Assembly (NCBI GenBank): GCA_036924085.1
Contig: JAVGWX010000012.1
Span: 1,981,969-2,045,968 of the forward strand
Reading direction: 5' to 3'
Source of the DNA: Ariolimax columbianus
Taxonomy: Eukaryota > Mollusca > Gastropoda > Stylommatophora > Arionidae
DNA: 64,000 nt
Under the pieces are notes generated by a model. That model made no database searches, was not told the DNA's origin, and saw nothing but the letters and a program-made list of their open reading frames with translations. The position numbers were made by a program, and so were the translations under genes. Below, piece after piece: positions 33,785-45,255 of the stretch. Numbering within the stretch: position 1 is the first letter of the stretch; the number at the start of each line of letters is the position of its first letter.

Positions 33785-34255
33785 GATAAACTATTGGCGT
33801 ATGCTAGCTATCACAGGAAACTATTGAATTATACTAGCTAGCAAAAGGAACTTTTGACGTATGCTAGCTATAACATGAAACTATTGAATTATGCTAGCTA
33901 GAACAGGAAACTATTGACGTGTGCTAGATATCACATGAAACTAGTGACGTATGTTAGCTATAACATGAAACTATTGAATTATGCTACCTAGAACAGGAAA
34001 CTATTGACGTGTGCTAGCTATCATATGAAACAATTAACGTATGCTAGCTATAACATGAAACTATTGACGTGTGCTAGATACCACATGCAACTAGTGACGT
34101 ATGTTAGCTATAACATGAAACGTGTGATGTATGCTAGCTATTACATGAAACTAGTGACGTATGCTAGCTATCACATGAAACGTGTGATGTATGCTAGCTA
34201 TCACGAGCAACTAGTAACGTATGCTATGACATGAAACTTGTGACATATGCTAGGA
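33785..34255. repeat. 30-bp minisatellite, about 15 copies
   Basis: The unit is CTATTGACGTATGCTAGCTA plus TAACATGAAA, with substitutions at many positions. The array begins immediately after the LINE 3' end. Confidence 0.9.
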
Positions 34256-34915
34256 CCCGCAACTCTACCATTAAACAAGGACCGCTAACTCTACCACAAA
34301 TCCGGGACCCCCAACTCTACCACAAATCCGGGGCACCCATCTCTGCCACAAAACCAGGACCCCCAACTCTACCATAAAACAAAGACCGCTAACTCTACCA
34401 CAAATCCGGGACCCCCATCTCTACCACAAAACCGGGACCCCTATCTCTACCACAAAACCAGGACCCCCAACTCTATTACAAGACCGGGACCCCTATCTCT
34501 ACTACAAAACCAGGACCCCCAACTCTACCACAAATCATGGACCCCAACTCTACCACAAAACCAGGACCCCCAACTCTACCACAAAACCAGGACCCCCAAC
34601 TCTACCACAAAACCAGGACCCCTATCTCTACCACAAAACCAGGACCCCCCAACTCTACCACAAAACAAGGACCCCCAACTCTACCACAAAACCAGGACCC
34701 CCAACTCTACCACAAAACCAGGACCCCTATCTCTACTACAAAACCAGGACCCCCAACTATACCACAAAACCAGGACCCCCAACTCTACCACAAAACCAGG
34801 ACCTCTATCTCTACCACAAAACCAGGACCCCCAACTCTACCACCAAACCAGGACCCCCAACTCTACCACAAAACCGGGACCCCCAACTCTACCTCAAAAC
34901 AGGGACCCCCATCTT
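34256..34915. repeat. 26-bp minisatellite, about 25 copies
   Basis: The unit is AGGACCCCCAACTCTACCAC plus AAAACC. Frequent CCCCTATCTCTAC variants alternate in blocks. Confidence 0.94.
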
Positions 34916-34989
34916 CTACAGCAAACAAGAGGACATTATTTTTACGTAAGGACCTAATTTCTTCAGAACGATCCCGGTGACACACGAAA

Positions 34990-35165
34990 ACACCGAAACA
35001 TACAGTAATGTACACATAGAGTACAGTACACATACAGTAATGTACACATAGAGTACAGTACACATACAGTAATGTACACATAGAGTACAGTACACATACA
35101 GTAATGTACACATAGAGTACAGTACACATACAGTAATGTACACATAGAGTACAATACACATACAT
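34990..35165. repeat. 32-bp minisatellite, about 5.5 copies
   Basis: The unit is CATACAGTAATGTACACATA plus GAGTACAGTACA, almost without divergence. Confidence 0.94.
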
Positions 35166-35939
35166 AAGGTTAAAGAAACGTCATAACGGACACTGCTAAC
35201 GCGGAGGAAGTGTTAGAGACGTCACTGTACTAGCCTACATTATTATGATGTGTGGCCAGTTCCCTTCCTCGCCGCCTTTCTTACCTATAAGCAAGGTTAC
35301 CCAATTTGGATCGTGTCGATGATGGGAGCCAATGACGGTACCTTTGCCACGAAAGGGCCTGTTCTGCCACTATACTAACCAGACGATTTGACAAGTACTA
35401 GAAAATGTGAGCGTTTCCAGATACACGTGACGTCAGGCGCATTAATTTAGCTAATTAGTGTTTGCACACTGTCAGCGTGTTTAACGAATAATCTAGATAG
35501 GTCAAAGATACCCGATCTCTCCCGGTGATATTAGGGCGGGTGACATATATGATGTAGCGTACAGGTAGGGGTAGTTTGATGTTTGGGCATGTCCTTGAGA
35601 ATGAGGTAGGCAGAATAAGCTAGGAGTCTCAAACAGTTGGAAGAGAAACACTACCCCAGCAACAGCTGGGCCAAGTGGATCAGAGATGGCGATATCTGTC
35701 TGAGTCTAAAAGAATGGTATCTACAGAAAATTGGCAACATCAATATGTCTAGTAACCAGAACAGTACTGTCAGCTCCAACCGAAGTTCTAATGACAGATT
35801 AAAACGCAATGAGAGGTGATACTCTTCACAAATGGCTCTATCACAACTTGCAGCAACAACAAACATGTCTCCATACGACGTTGTCATTGAAATTCTCTCC
35901 CATATGCCACATGAATGACAGGAATTATCTTCATTTGAC
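35166..35939. other. unique-looking spacer
   Basis: A 60-codon plus frame (35637-35819) contains a WAKWIRDGDICLSLKEWY stretch that looks protein-like. It has no upstream or downstream exon evidence that I can see, and I do not recognise it. Confidence 0.4.
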
Positions 35940-36060
35940 CTTTTTCATAATGTCTTTTTACGACATTTGAACACACAGATCGTCATTTGCGACATTTGAA
36001 CCAGACAAATTGTCTTTTACGACATTTGAACCACACAAATTGTCTTTTACGACAGTAAGT
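35940..36060. repeat. ~30-bp tandem repeat, about four copies
   Basis: The unit is GTCTTTTACGACATTTGAAC plus CACACAAATT. Confidence 0.85.
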
Positions 36061-36239
36061 TTGTTTATTTATGTCAAATCCATTGAATGTTGCTAACAAC
36101 GGGCTTTCTGCAAGGTAGTTCGGGGAGGGAAGGAGGGGGGGGGGGGGGGGGGGGGGGTCCAAGTCAGCGCTTCCATTATCCTAGATTAATTATCGCACTA
36201 ATCAGGTAAGGAGCACATATCACCCCTTCTGCTACATGT
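36061..36239. other. spacer with a long poly-G tract
   Basis: An uninterrupted G-run of about 20 or more bases lies near 36136-36157. Otherwise nothing is recognised. Confidence 0.6.
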
Positions 36240-36330
36240 CAAACCTGTCAAATATTCACTGTCAAGATGTCAAATGTTCACTGTCAAGATGTCAAATGTT
36301 CACTGTCAAGATGTCAAGTTGTTCAATGTC
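36240..36330. repeat. ~22-bp tandem repeat (CACTGTCAAGATGTCAAATG)
   Basis: Three to four copies. They are followed at 36350-36560 by AGAGAGACA-rich degenerate sequence. Confidence 0.85.
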
Positions 36331-36574
36331 AAAGAGACATTTGGAGTGGAACATTTCCAGAGAGAGATTCAGAGAGACATCATTTCAGAGAGACATCATT
36401 TCAGAGCCGACACATTTCAAGAGAGATTTCGAGAGTGAACGACGATTTTCCAGAGGCATTTTCAAAAAGACATTTGAAGAGGGTGGATTTTCAGAGAGAC
36501 ACAGATGTAGAGAGACACACAGATTTAGACAGGGACCCATTCAGAGAGACGGCTTTCAGAGTCGATTCAGATAG

Positions 36575-36890
36575 ACAGTCAGTACTTATATATGCTAATA
36601 TTCTGAATGAACAAAATATCATTTATAGATGCTAATATTGTGAATGAACACAAGATCATTTATAGATGCTAATATTGTGAATGAACAAAAGATCATTTAT
36701 AGATGCTAATATTGTAAATGAACACAAGATCACTTATAGATGCTAATATTCTGAATAAACAAAAGATCACTTATAGATGCTAATATTCTGAATGAACAAA
36801 AAATCATTTATAGATGCTAATATTGTGAATGAACAAAAGATCACTTATAGATGCTAATATTCAGAATGAACAAAAAATCATTTAAGAGTC
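36575..36890. repeat. 37-bp minisatellite, about 8.5 copies
   Basis: The unit is GATGCTAATATTGTGAATGA plus ACAAAAGATCATTTATA. An inverted copy of 1.3 units occurs 12 kb away at 48878-48925. Confidence 0.93.
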
Positions 36891-36949
36891 AGAGAGAGAA
36901 CATTGACTGAGTTCCAGTTTACAGAAGTAAAGTATTACTGATTTTCATT

Positions 36950-37385
36950 TATGAGTAATTAGAATTTCACCAGGTTAACATTTTAACCAGCGTCAGACCC
37001 GTGGGCGACCTTTCAAGTTTATAGTCATCGCAGAGATCTCACAGAAGCAGGCTAGATCAGTCATAGCTACCCGCTATAGGATAGAACGGGCTTCCTAGAT
37101 CTAGATCGGTTGAGAGAAAACTTTACCATTCAACACGTGTGACGACCCGCGCCAGGTTACCATGTGGTCAACCTGCCTTAGTTTAACACGAGTGGTCAAC
37201 ACTCGCCAGTTTAACGCGTGGCAACCTTCACTAAGTTGATGGTCATCTCAGATTCACAGCAGCAGCCTAGTCTTTCGACATCCACCACGCAAATCGGCAG
37301 TCGTAGCTGAGGAACTGAACCCAGGACGTTTACCTGAGTTGGGTTTAAACCACGAATTAACCACCGGCGTCAATATGCCATAATT
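36950..37385 (-). mobile_element. two related, diverged SINE-like segments (tentative)
   Basis: Two segments share ordered words. GTCATCGCAGAGATCTCACA and CAGTCATAGCT lie near 37020-37070, and GTCATCTCAGATTCACAGCA and CAGTCGTAGCT lie near 37246-37310. At about 37305-37375 the minus strand carries GGGTTCAGTTCC, a good B-box, and upstream GCCGGTGGTTAATTCG, a weak A-box. This suggests a tRNA-derived SINE family present twice. I could not define its ends. Confidence 0.4.
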
Positions 37386-37452
37386 CGGATTCACGTTACG
37401 GCAGGTCAAGGACGGAAAGTAGACTGGACAACAGTTTTAGTTTAGCGATAGT

Positions 37453-39375
37453 GAGTGATTTAAGTTAGGTAACCATTAGATAGGAGTGTGTAAGAAGTTG
37501 TGTAAGGTAGAAGAGTGATTTAAGTTAGGTAACCATTAGCTAGGAGCGTGTAGGAAGTTGTGTATGGTAGAAGAGTGATTTAAGTTAGGTAACCATTAGA
37601 TAAGAGCGTGTAGGAAGTTGTGTAAGGTAGAAGAGTGATTTAAGTTAGGTAACCATTAGCTAGGAGCGTGTAGGAAGTTGTGTAAGGTAGAAGAGAGATT
37701 TAAGTTAGGTAACCATTAGATAGGAGCGTGTAGGAAGTTGTGTAAGGTAGAAGAGTGATTTAAGTTAGGTAACCATTAGATAGGAGTGTGTAGGAAGTTG
37801 TGTAAGGTAGAAGAGAGATTTAAGTTAGGTAACCATTAGATAGGAGTGTGTAGGAAGTTGTGTAAGGTAGAAGAGTGATTTAAGTTAGGTAACCATTAGA
37901 TAGGAGCGTGTAGGAAGTTGTGTAAGGTAGAAGAGTGATTTAAGTTAGGTAACCATTAGATAGGAGCGTGTAGGAAGTTGTGTAAGGTAGAAGAGAGATT
38001 TAAGTTAGGTAACCATTAGATAGGAGCGTGTAGGAAGTTGTGTAAGGTAGAAGAGAGATTTAAGTTAGGTAACCATTAGATAGGAGCGTGTAGGAAGTTG
38101 TGTAAGGTAGAAGAGAGATTTAAGTTAGGTAACCATTAGATGAGAGCGTGTAGGAAGTTGTGTAAGGTAGAAGAGAGATTTAAGTTAGGTAACCATTAGA
38201 TGAGAGCGTGTAGGAAGTTGTGTAAGGTAGAAGAGTGATTTAAGTTAGGTAACCATTAGATAGGAGCGTGTAGGAAGTTGTGTAAGGTAGAAGAGTGATT
38301 TAAGTTAGGTAACCATTAGATAGGAGCGTGTAGGAAGTTGTGTAAGGTAGAAGAGTGATTTAAGTTAGGTAACCATTAGATAGAAGCGTGTAGGAAGTTG
38401 TGTAAGGTAGAAGAGTGATTTAAGTTAGGTAACCATTAGATAGGAGCGTGTAGGAAGTTGTGTAAGGTAGAAGAGTGATTTAAGTTAGGTAACCATTAGA
38501 TAGGAGCGTGTAGGAAGTTGTGTAAGGTAGAAGAGTGATTTAAGTTAGGTAACCATTAGATAGGAGCGTGTAGGAAGTTGGGTAAGGTAGAAGAGAGATT
38601 TAAGTTAGGTAACCATTAGATAGGAGCGTGTAGGAAGTTGTGTAAGGTAGAAGAGAGATTTAAGTTAGGTAACCATTAGCTAGGAGCGTGTAGGAAGTTG
38701 TGTAAGGTAGAAGAGAGATTTAAGTTAGGTAACCATTAGATAGGAGCGTGTAGGAAGTTGTGTAAGGTAGAAGAGTGATTTAAGTTAGGTAACCATTAGA
38801 TAGGAGCGTGTAGGAAGTTGTGTAAGGTAGAAGAGAGATTTAAGTTAGGTAACCATTAGATAGGAGCGTGTAGGAAGTTGTGTAAGGTAGAAGAGAGATT
38901 TAAGTTAGGTAACCATTAGATAGGAGCGTGTAGGAAGTTGTGTAAGGTAGAAGAGAGATTTAAGTTAGGTAACCATTAGCTAGGAGTGTGTAGGAAGTTG
39001 TGTAAGGTAGAAGAGTGATTTAAGTTAGGTAACCATTAGATAGGAGCGTGTAGGAAGTTGTGTAAGGTAGAAGAGTGATTTAAGTTAGGTAACCATTAGA
39101 TAGGAGCGTGTAGGAAGTTGTGTAAGGTAGAAGAGAGATTTAAGTTAGGTAACCATTAGCTAGGAGTGTGTAGGAAGTTGTGTAAGGTAGAAGAGTGATT
39201 TAAGTTAGGTAACCATTAGCTAGGAGTGTGTAGGAAGTTGTGTAAGGTAGAAGAGTGATTTAAGTTAGGTAACCATTAGATAGGAGCGTGTAGGAAGTTG
39301 TGTAAGGTAGAAGAGTGATTTAAGTTAGGTAACCATTAGCTAGGAGCGTGTAGGAAGTTGGGTAAGGTAGAAGAG
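37453..39375. repeat. 60-bp minisatellite, 32 copies, no indels
   Basis: The unit begins AAGAGTGATTTAAGTTAGGT and contains AACCATTAGATAGGAGCGTG. Copies differ only by substitutions at a few sites (GTGATT/GAGATT, TAGATA/TAGCTA, GCGTG/GTGTG). The period stays exactly 60 throughout. This is the most homogeneous array in the window. Confidence 0.97.
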
Positions 39376-40090
39376 CGCAAGAGTTGTAACGTGTAGTAAT
39401 AAAGAATTTGTTTTTTATTGTTTTTAAAGTGTCCTTAGTTTATTGAAGTGATAGATGATGTGATAGATTCTAAGACTGAAAAGGTGAATAGTCAAGGTGC
39501 AACATCAGTGAGCCGCGAGAGCAAAATCCCGTTCCGTTTGCTACAATATCACCAGCCAGTGTTGTAGTCTGGCCTAGGGATAGAGATGAAGACAATCCCA
39601 ACTAAAAAAACAACCAGATGAAATGGTTAGTGTCGGTCCGAAAGGTGCAGATATCTCAGCCCCGCTGTAAACTACGACATAACATCCTTTTCAGGACGAA
39701 TACCAAAGAAGAAGAAGACATTTATGTCTGTCAGTATGTCTTGTTTGGAAACTGTTTTTAAAACGGTCCTAGAACATAGCAAAATTACCTAAGTCCATAC
39801 ATGCACACGGAACCACAGGAACCATCCGGTTTGGCGTTCAACTCTTCTGGACTGCCCTAATCATTTCCGCTGCTCGTGTGAAGAATTGTACCAGCCAGGG
39901 AGGGATGTGTTTGCTCTAGCAGCATGTTTACGGTAATATAACGTTAGAGTACAGCCAGCACGTGCTACACACACAATTCTCAAGACTGTTGGAGATAATC
40001 TCATTTTTCTTAAGTGCGCAGTCACGCAGACGTCAAACAAGCAGACGCTCAACATGCTCATGCAAAAATGGAATTTAAGTCATGAAATAG
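39376..40090. other. spacer containing a LINE 3' end at 39560-39718
   Basis: GCCAGTGTTGTAGTCTGGCC near 39552 and CGCTGTAAACTACGACATAA near 39664, ending AAAGAAGAAGAAGAC near 39718, match the family B 3' region at 33630-33775. The tail is (GAA)n, as in the RNase H family. The remainder (39720-40090) is unique-looking. Confidence 0.5.
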
Positions 40091-40099
40091 CGGAAAAGC

Positions 40100-40614
40100 A
40101 CATGAAAAGCACACAACAATAATAATTCCACACACATCGAGAACAACATAACAACAATTCCACACATCAAGAACAACATAACAACAATTCCACACACATC
40201 GAGAATAACACACAACAACAATTCCACACACATCGAAAATAACACACAACAACAATAACACACACATCGATAACAACACAACAACACACACATCGAGAAC
40301 AACATACAACAACAATAACACACATCGAGAGCAACATAACAACAATAACACACACATCGAGAACAACAACAATAACACACACATCGGGAACAATTCACAA
40401 CAACAATAACACACACATCGAGAACAACAACAATAACACACACATCGGGAACAATACACAACAACAATAACACACACATCGGGAACAATACACAACAACA
40501 ATAACACACACATCCAGAGCAACATAACAACAATAACACACATCCAGAGCAACATAACAACAATAACACACATCGAGAACAACATAACAACAATTCCACA
40601 CACATCGAGAATAA
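40100..40614. repeat. AC-rich minisatellite, left part of the array split by LTR element 2
   Basis: Variable 23-36-bp units combine ACACACATCGAGAACAAC with ACAACAACAATAACAC, mixed with AATTCCAC variants. The array stops at GAGAATAA before the LTR and resumes with ATAACACACAAC at 46226. Confidence 0.93.
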
Positions 40615-40928
40615 TGTAACAGTTCCCGCCGGAGCAAGGGGAGTTTAGGATGCCTGAACATGTTAAAGCTTAAAGCTACATGAATGCATGTCAAGGTCAC
40701 TCACTGTCTCGGCAAAGGAGAACAGAGTTGGGTTAAGGAATGTGGACAGGTAGAAACTGACCACTGGCCTTCCGATTTTGGTAGGGGGAGATTGATTGAC
40801 AGACGAAATTGGCAACGGGGCTTGCTGCGAGAGAATGAGTGACAGGTGTGCAAAGTGTTTCGTTCCAATTGGAATTGAAGATGACCATACCTGAGATCGA
40901 TTGGTCAAGCTCTGGCCTTGCTTGAGGA

Positions 40929-40935
40929 TATATAA
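40929..40935 (+). promoter_or_regulatory. TATA box in the LTR (TATATAA)
   Basis: TATATAACTCGAG lies in the sense orientation upstream of the gag-like gene and is conserved in all four LTRs (3' LTR copy at 45570-45576). It probably marks the U3 promoter, with transcription starting some 25-30 bp downstream. Confidence 0.6.
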
Positions 40936-41462
40936 CTCGAGACAAAGTTTAGCTCGGGAGGCTGGATGAGAGATGGAGAGTGGGGGGGGGGGGGGGGGGG
41001 CTGGAGAGAGAGAGGCTGTATGGAGGAGGCTGGAGAGAGAGAGAGACTGAATGTGGATAGTATGTTTAACTCACCGACTTAGGTAGAGGAGCGATTGATA
41101 GACTGTTGGACGAATGTTTAGTGATAGAACAGGATCGCTCAAATAGGTGTGTGAGTTTTGCATTAATAGATAATGTGAAAGTGTGTTTGTAAGCAAGGAC
41201 ACATTGTGAACGAGTATGTCGAGATCGCCCGCCTGAGGGGATTTCAGTGAGGAAGAGTATTTGATAAGGTGTGTTGAAGACGCAGTTAAGGCGATGTGTG
41301 TGTGATGCAATTGCAAGGCAATAGAACTGGGTTTTTAGATAGTTGGGAATTCCATCAATAGCTAATGCTTACAATTCCCGTTTTAGTTAGAATGTTTAGT
41401 TAAGATATGTATTATATTGTGTTTGTAATTTCTCTACTCATTGTATGATATGAGTATGGTAT

Positions 41463-41468
41463 AATAAA
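41463..41468 (+). terminator. polyadenylation signal AATAAA in the LTR
   Basis: AATAAATATGCCACCTG in element orientation, repeated in the 3' LTR at 46106-46111. It is about 530 bp after the TATA box, so the R region would be long. Confidence 0.55.
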
Positions 41469-41597
41469 TATGCCACCTGATGTGTGATATGTCATTTACT
41501 GAGTATGGTCATGATGATGTGGATGAGTGTGAGAATGGTTCTAAGTTAGATCACGGCCAGGGCAAGCAGAGGGTCTGTTACACGTTTATTATTATTT

Positions 41598-41612
41598 TGG
41601 TGCCTGTTGACC
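41598..41612 (+). other. candidate primer-binding site, LTR copy 2
   Basis: TGGTGCCTGTTGACC begins 15 bases after the LTR, following CGTTTATTATTATTT. The TGGTGCC start is shared with copy 1. The matching tRNA is not known. Confidence 0.35.
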
Positions 41613-41894
41613 ACGGATAGTCGTGGTAGATTTATAAATATAGTGCGTGTGTAGCTATAGATCTTGATTTGCATGTTTAACACAAGTGTCGCAGTTATAT
41701 ATAACTTGTGTGTGAAGTTAGGAATAGAGGAGTAGCTAGTGGTTAGAGTGTTAGTACCATAGACAGCTTTTCCAATCATCTGACTGGTAAGTGTGACATT
41801 TTTCTTCCACCCATTGTTGTATTATTGACAAGACTTTGTGCGTACTTGACAGTGTTATAAATTTTTTTTGGTGAGCCAGACGGGTTTATTCAAT

Positions 41895-43310
41895 ATGTCG
41901 AGGTTGGACAATGTTAAACAATGTTATCATTGTCTAGCTTTTGGACATTTGTCTATAGGATGCCCTAATATTCTTCGGAATATTAACAGTTCCTGGAGAA
42001 GAGGAGGACTGTTTGTCAAAAACAAGCCTTTCATGGCACGAGCTACAGTCAGCGATAAGTGGGAGGACAAAAGTCAACTACAAAACCAGCTAAGAGAACT
42101 AACAAGCAGAGTTATTCGGCTGGAAAGACAGGAAAAAGACCTCCAATGGAAGCTTCGACAGCTGTTGCAACAGTTTGAAAACAGAGCTTTCAAACCAGCT
42201 AGGAAGGAGAGAAGAAATCAAGGAATCACAGGAGTAAACACGGCCCAGTATTTTAGAAGGGGACAGAGTGGTAGGAAAGTGAGAAGGAAGCCCGTACAAC
42301 TTCCACATTCCGATCCGTGGAGGGACAGAGGTGGAAATCTCAGGACGGACGTGTGTGAACGACTGGAAAGAGGTGTCGAAAAGGGGAGGAGTGTGACCCA
42401 GGTGGAGAGGCCAAGTCAAGTGAGAGGAGGAGGAATGGTTGGGCAGAAGTTTGAATCGGGCAGATTCTTAGCCCACAAGAGGCCTTTTGCACGGTTACAG
42501 ATGGAGAGGCAGGACAGGAGCTATCAAAGAGACTTTGAGCACGAGGCGGATGGACGGAAAGAAAGAGATACAGGTTTTGTGTATCCAGAAAAGTTAGGGA
42601 CGGAGGGCAGGTTACGCAATGCAAACGAGACAAACGTTCGCTCAGAGGTCCAGATGAAATGTTACATCATTGGACAGCGTAGGCCTAGAATTCAGGAAGA
42701 GGGTATTACGTCGATTAACATGGTCGGGCGTACTGAAAGGGGCCAAGTTTACCAGGAACTTGTGGTCAAGCCTGGTAGAAAATTAGTTAAAGTCGACGAA
42801 GAATCGAACAAGGAAATAGTCGGAGATTCGTCAGATAAAGAGGAAATGAGAGGAGGAGGAATGGTGGCAGGGCCTAGCCATGCGGGAGAAGTTGTTGAAC
42901 AGACCGAAAGAAGGGACAACCTTTCGGCCACCGAGGAAGGAAGTGGAAATGACGCACAGTTGGAATGCGAAACGGACGCACCAACAGCAGCCAACAAAGG
43001 AGGAACAGAGTTTCTAAGGAAAACGAAGAAAAGGGAAAGTAAGGTTAACCACAGCCAGGACAGCGAACCAGTCATCGAAGCAAAGATGAAAAGATCTCAG
43101 TTCGAGATAAGCCAACAGTCAAACGAACAATGTGAAAAGTTTTTCCCACAAATAGTGAATACAGATGGACGGAAGGCTGAAGTAGCGGACGATGTAAGTG
43201 TACGTAACACTACCAGAGAACCGGTGGGTACGAACCAACCAACCGAGAAACAAACAGACCAGACGATGGGCGTTTTACAGGAGGAAATCGCGCAGCAATC
43301 AGACAGCTGA
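41895..43310 (+). CDS. gag-like zinc-knuckle protein, copy 2 (C-terminus altered by 2-bp deletion)
   Basis: The first ATG, at 41895, gives 471 residues. The frame extends upstream only through non-ATG codons. A CCHC knuckle (C10, C13, H18, C23) lies at the very N-terminus. A predicted coiled coil spans about residues 60-105, followed by a long basic, low-complexity, probably disordered region and a more acidic C-terminal third. Relative to copy 1, two bases are missing near 43305 (CAGACAG against CAGAGACAG). The frame therefore ends at 43310 and the original last ~37 codons remain readable to 43419 in another frame. The likely role is RNA binding/packaging of the element. No capsid, protease or RT is visible. 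It could alternatively be an ORF unrelated to Gag that happens to carry a knuckle. Confidence 0.75.
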   Translation: MSRLDNVKQCYHCLAFGHLSIGCPNILRNINSSWRRGGLFVKNKPFMARATVSDKWEDKSQLQNQLRELTSRVIRLERQEKDLQWKLRQLLQQFENRAFKPARKERRNQGITGVNTAQYFRRGQSGRKVRRKPVQLPHSDPWRDRGGNLRTDVCERLERGVEKGRSVTQVERPSQVRGGGMVGQKFESGRFLAHKRPFARLQMERQDRSYQRDFEHEADGRKERDTGFVYPEKLGTEGRLRNANETNVRSEVQMKCYIIGQRRPRIQEEGITSINMVGRTERGQVYQELVVKPGRKLVKVDEESNKEIVGDSSDKEEMRGGGMVAGPSHAGEVVEQTERRDNLSATEEGSGNDAQLECETDAPTAANKGGTEFLRKTKKRESKVNHSQDSEPVIEAKMKRSQFEISQQSNEQCEKFFPQIVNTDGRKAEVADDVSVRNTTREPVGTNQPTEKQTDQTMGVLQEEIAQQSDS

Positions 43311-43929
43311 TGGGGCAACGCATAGTTTGGTTAATTTAAGCAGTAGTGATAAGGAACGGTTGATACAATGTTTACTGACGCTAGCCAAAAACATGGAAAT
43401 CAGAAATGGAATTAGGTAAAGTCGTGTGGAGTACTTACACACATGGGTTATCATGTGAAACTCCAGTTAATGTATGCATTTGCATAAAATTTGTTTCATC
43501 TACCGTTATCCTTGGGAAACGGAGATTTGGATAATTAGGGGGTAGGGTATAGAGATGGAGGAATGACCAGATGTTAAAAATTCCTTTGAATTCGTTGTCT
43601 GAAATACACGCCAGACAATGAGCGGACGGTCAGACGGAAGCGAAGACTGACCGAGATCAAAGGGACATTTCCGACCAGAGAAACAAGAGACGCAGGATAG
43701 CTGGATGCGCCAGGTAATGATTACGCGACGCAGGGTAACACGTGGACGTGATGTTTCGGTTAATGTCTGACCAGGTAGCTTTGATGCGGGGAATTTGGGG
43801 AAATAGCGGTGAATTAGTTAGATCACAACACTCGGTTTTGATTCCTCGGGACAAAGACTGCACCCGGACTAGTAGGGTTACAGCATGACGTAATTCGACA
43901 GGTGGACGATTCGGTTTTTGACTTTTGAC

Positions 43930-44155
43930 TCAGACATAGTTTAGTATCTGATTAAATTAGAACTTAGTCATAGCTTAGTGACATAGTTTAGTATCTGATT
44001 AAGTTACAACTTAGTCATAGTTTAGGGACATAGTTTAGTACCTGATTAAGTTAGAACTTAGTCGTAGTTTAGTATCTGATTAAGTTACAACTTAGTCATA
44101 GTTTAGTGACATAGTCTAGTAGAACTTAGTCATAGTTTAGTATCTTATAAAGGGG
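43930..44155. repeat. internal minisatellite of LTR element, expanded in copy 2
   Basis: About six copies of TAGTTTAGTATCTGATTAAG plus TTAGAACTTAGTCA, with GTGACATAG variants. Copy 1 has only two to three. Confidence 0.85.
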
Positions 44156-45244
44156 GCATTAACAGGTGCTCATCTGTGGGGCACGAGCAGGAGTGAAGGT
44201 TGATGGCACTTGGTCATGTTTATGTGTGTAAATATTTTGATATTTGGATTTTGACAAGCGTATTACTTGCACTTTAATTGATTGTTGTTGGTTTGTTTAA
44301 ACATGATTATGTGTCCTGACATAAGTATCAAGGTGTGATACGGACTGAAATACTGATATCATGAGTATGCGTGCAAATATTTTGACATTTGTATTTAGTG
44401 TTTGGGTTTCGACATTGTATGCAATGCATTTGTCTTGTGTTTTGCTGTTGTTTTTTTGTTGTTGTTGTTGAATCATCATGTTTACAGGTATTTGATACAG
44501 GTTATATAGGTGATCTACAGAGCAGTATATCTCATCCAGACTGTAGGCCTCCGCAAGCACAAGTCACCACGAGTTCCAGAATCACATGTATGTGGAGTCT
44601 TTGCAGAGAAGACTACATTGATCAGAAGTTTTAATATTGACTATGACATATGTTGTCAAATATCGTTTTTGTGGGAAACATAAAGAATTTTGCTGTTTTC
44701 TTTGAGAGGGGATAGCTGTCAAGAGAGACAATGATAACTAGCCTGAGGATAACCCACGTAAGTTCGTGGCCTCACAGGAGTTAGTATGAAGTGAATCGTC
44801 GGCCAGGCGTGTAATGAGACCGCCTGAGAAAATTGACCTGAACTGGTCGTGTGTAACAATGAAGGTTCGTGTCCTTAGAGGAAGGCACGGGAACAGGTCG
44901 AGGTATATTGACCTCAATGAGTAAGGAGAATTCCTTAAGGTGTTTCTGTTTTGATGAGTTAAAGGTCCCGCAGGGACAGACTTAGGTGAATTTGACTGTA
45001 AAACGATGTAAAAGTGTTGGTTTGTGTTGTAAAAACTCCCAGCCACAGTGTTTTTCTTCTGCTTGTATTGATTGTGTATGTATTACAAAAAGTTTATATG
45101 TATCAAATGACATGTCTTTTTATGCATGTACGATGTGAGTGAAGTTGTAAACAGGAGTAGTGTTTACATTTTGGATAGTAGAGACGAAAATGGTGGTCAT
45201 TTGCCAGATGAAAAAAATGACCATCCATGTTTCGGTCTGTAGTT
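44156..45244. other. non-coding 3' internal region of LTR copy 2
   Basis: About 1.1 kb is conserved with copy 1 (18260-19500 inverted) but has no open frame longer than about 100 codons. Conservation here without coding may reflect packaging or replication signals, or simply recent common origin. Confidence 0.6.
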
Positions 45245-45255
45245 TAGGGAGGTAA
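45245..45255 (+). other. polypurine tract before the 3' LTR
   Basis: AGGGAGGTAA lies directly before the TGTAACAG of the 3' LTR. The same sequence is found in copy 1 (minus strand, just right of 18251). It is short for a polypurine tract but in the right place. Confidence 0.55.

Larger units (their letters stand above)
40615..41582 (+). repeat. 5' LTR of copy 2
   Basis: TGTAACAGTTCCCGCCGG to GGGTCTGTTACA. It contains a poly-G run near 40982-41000, absent from copy 1's LTRs, a TATA motif and a polyadenylation signal. Confidence 0.94.
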
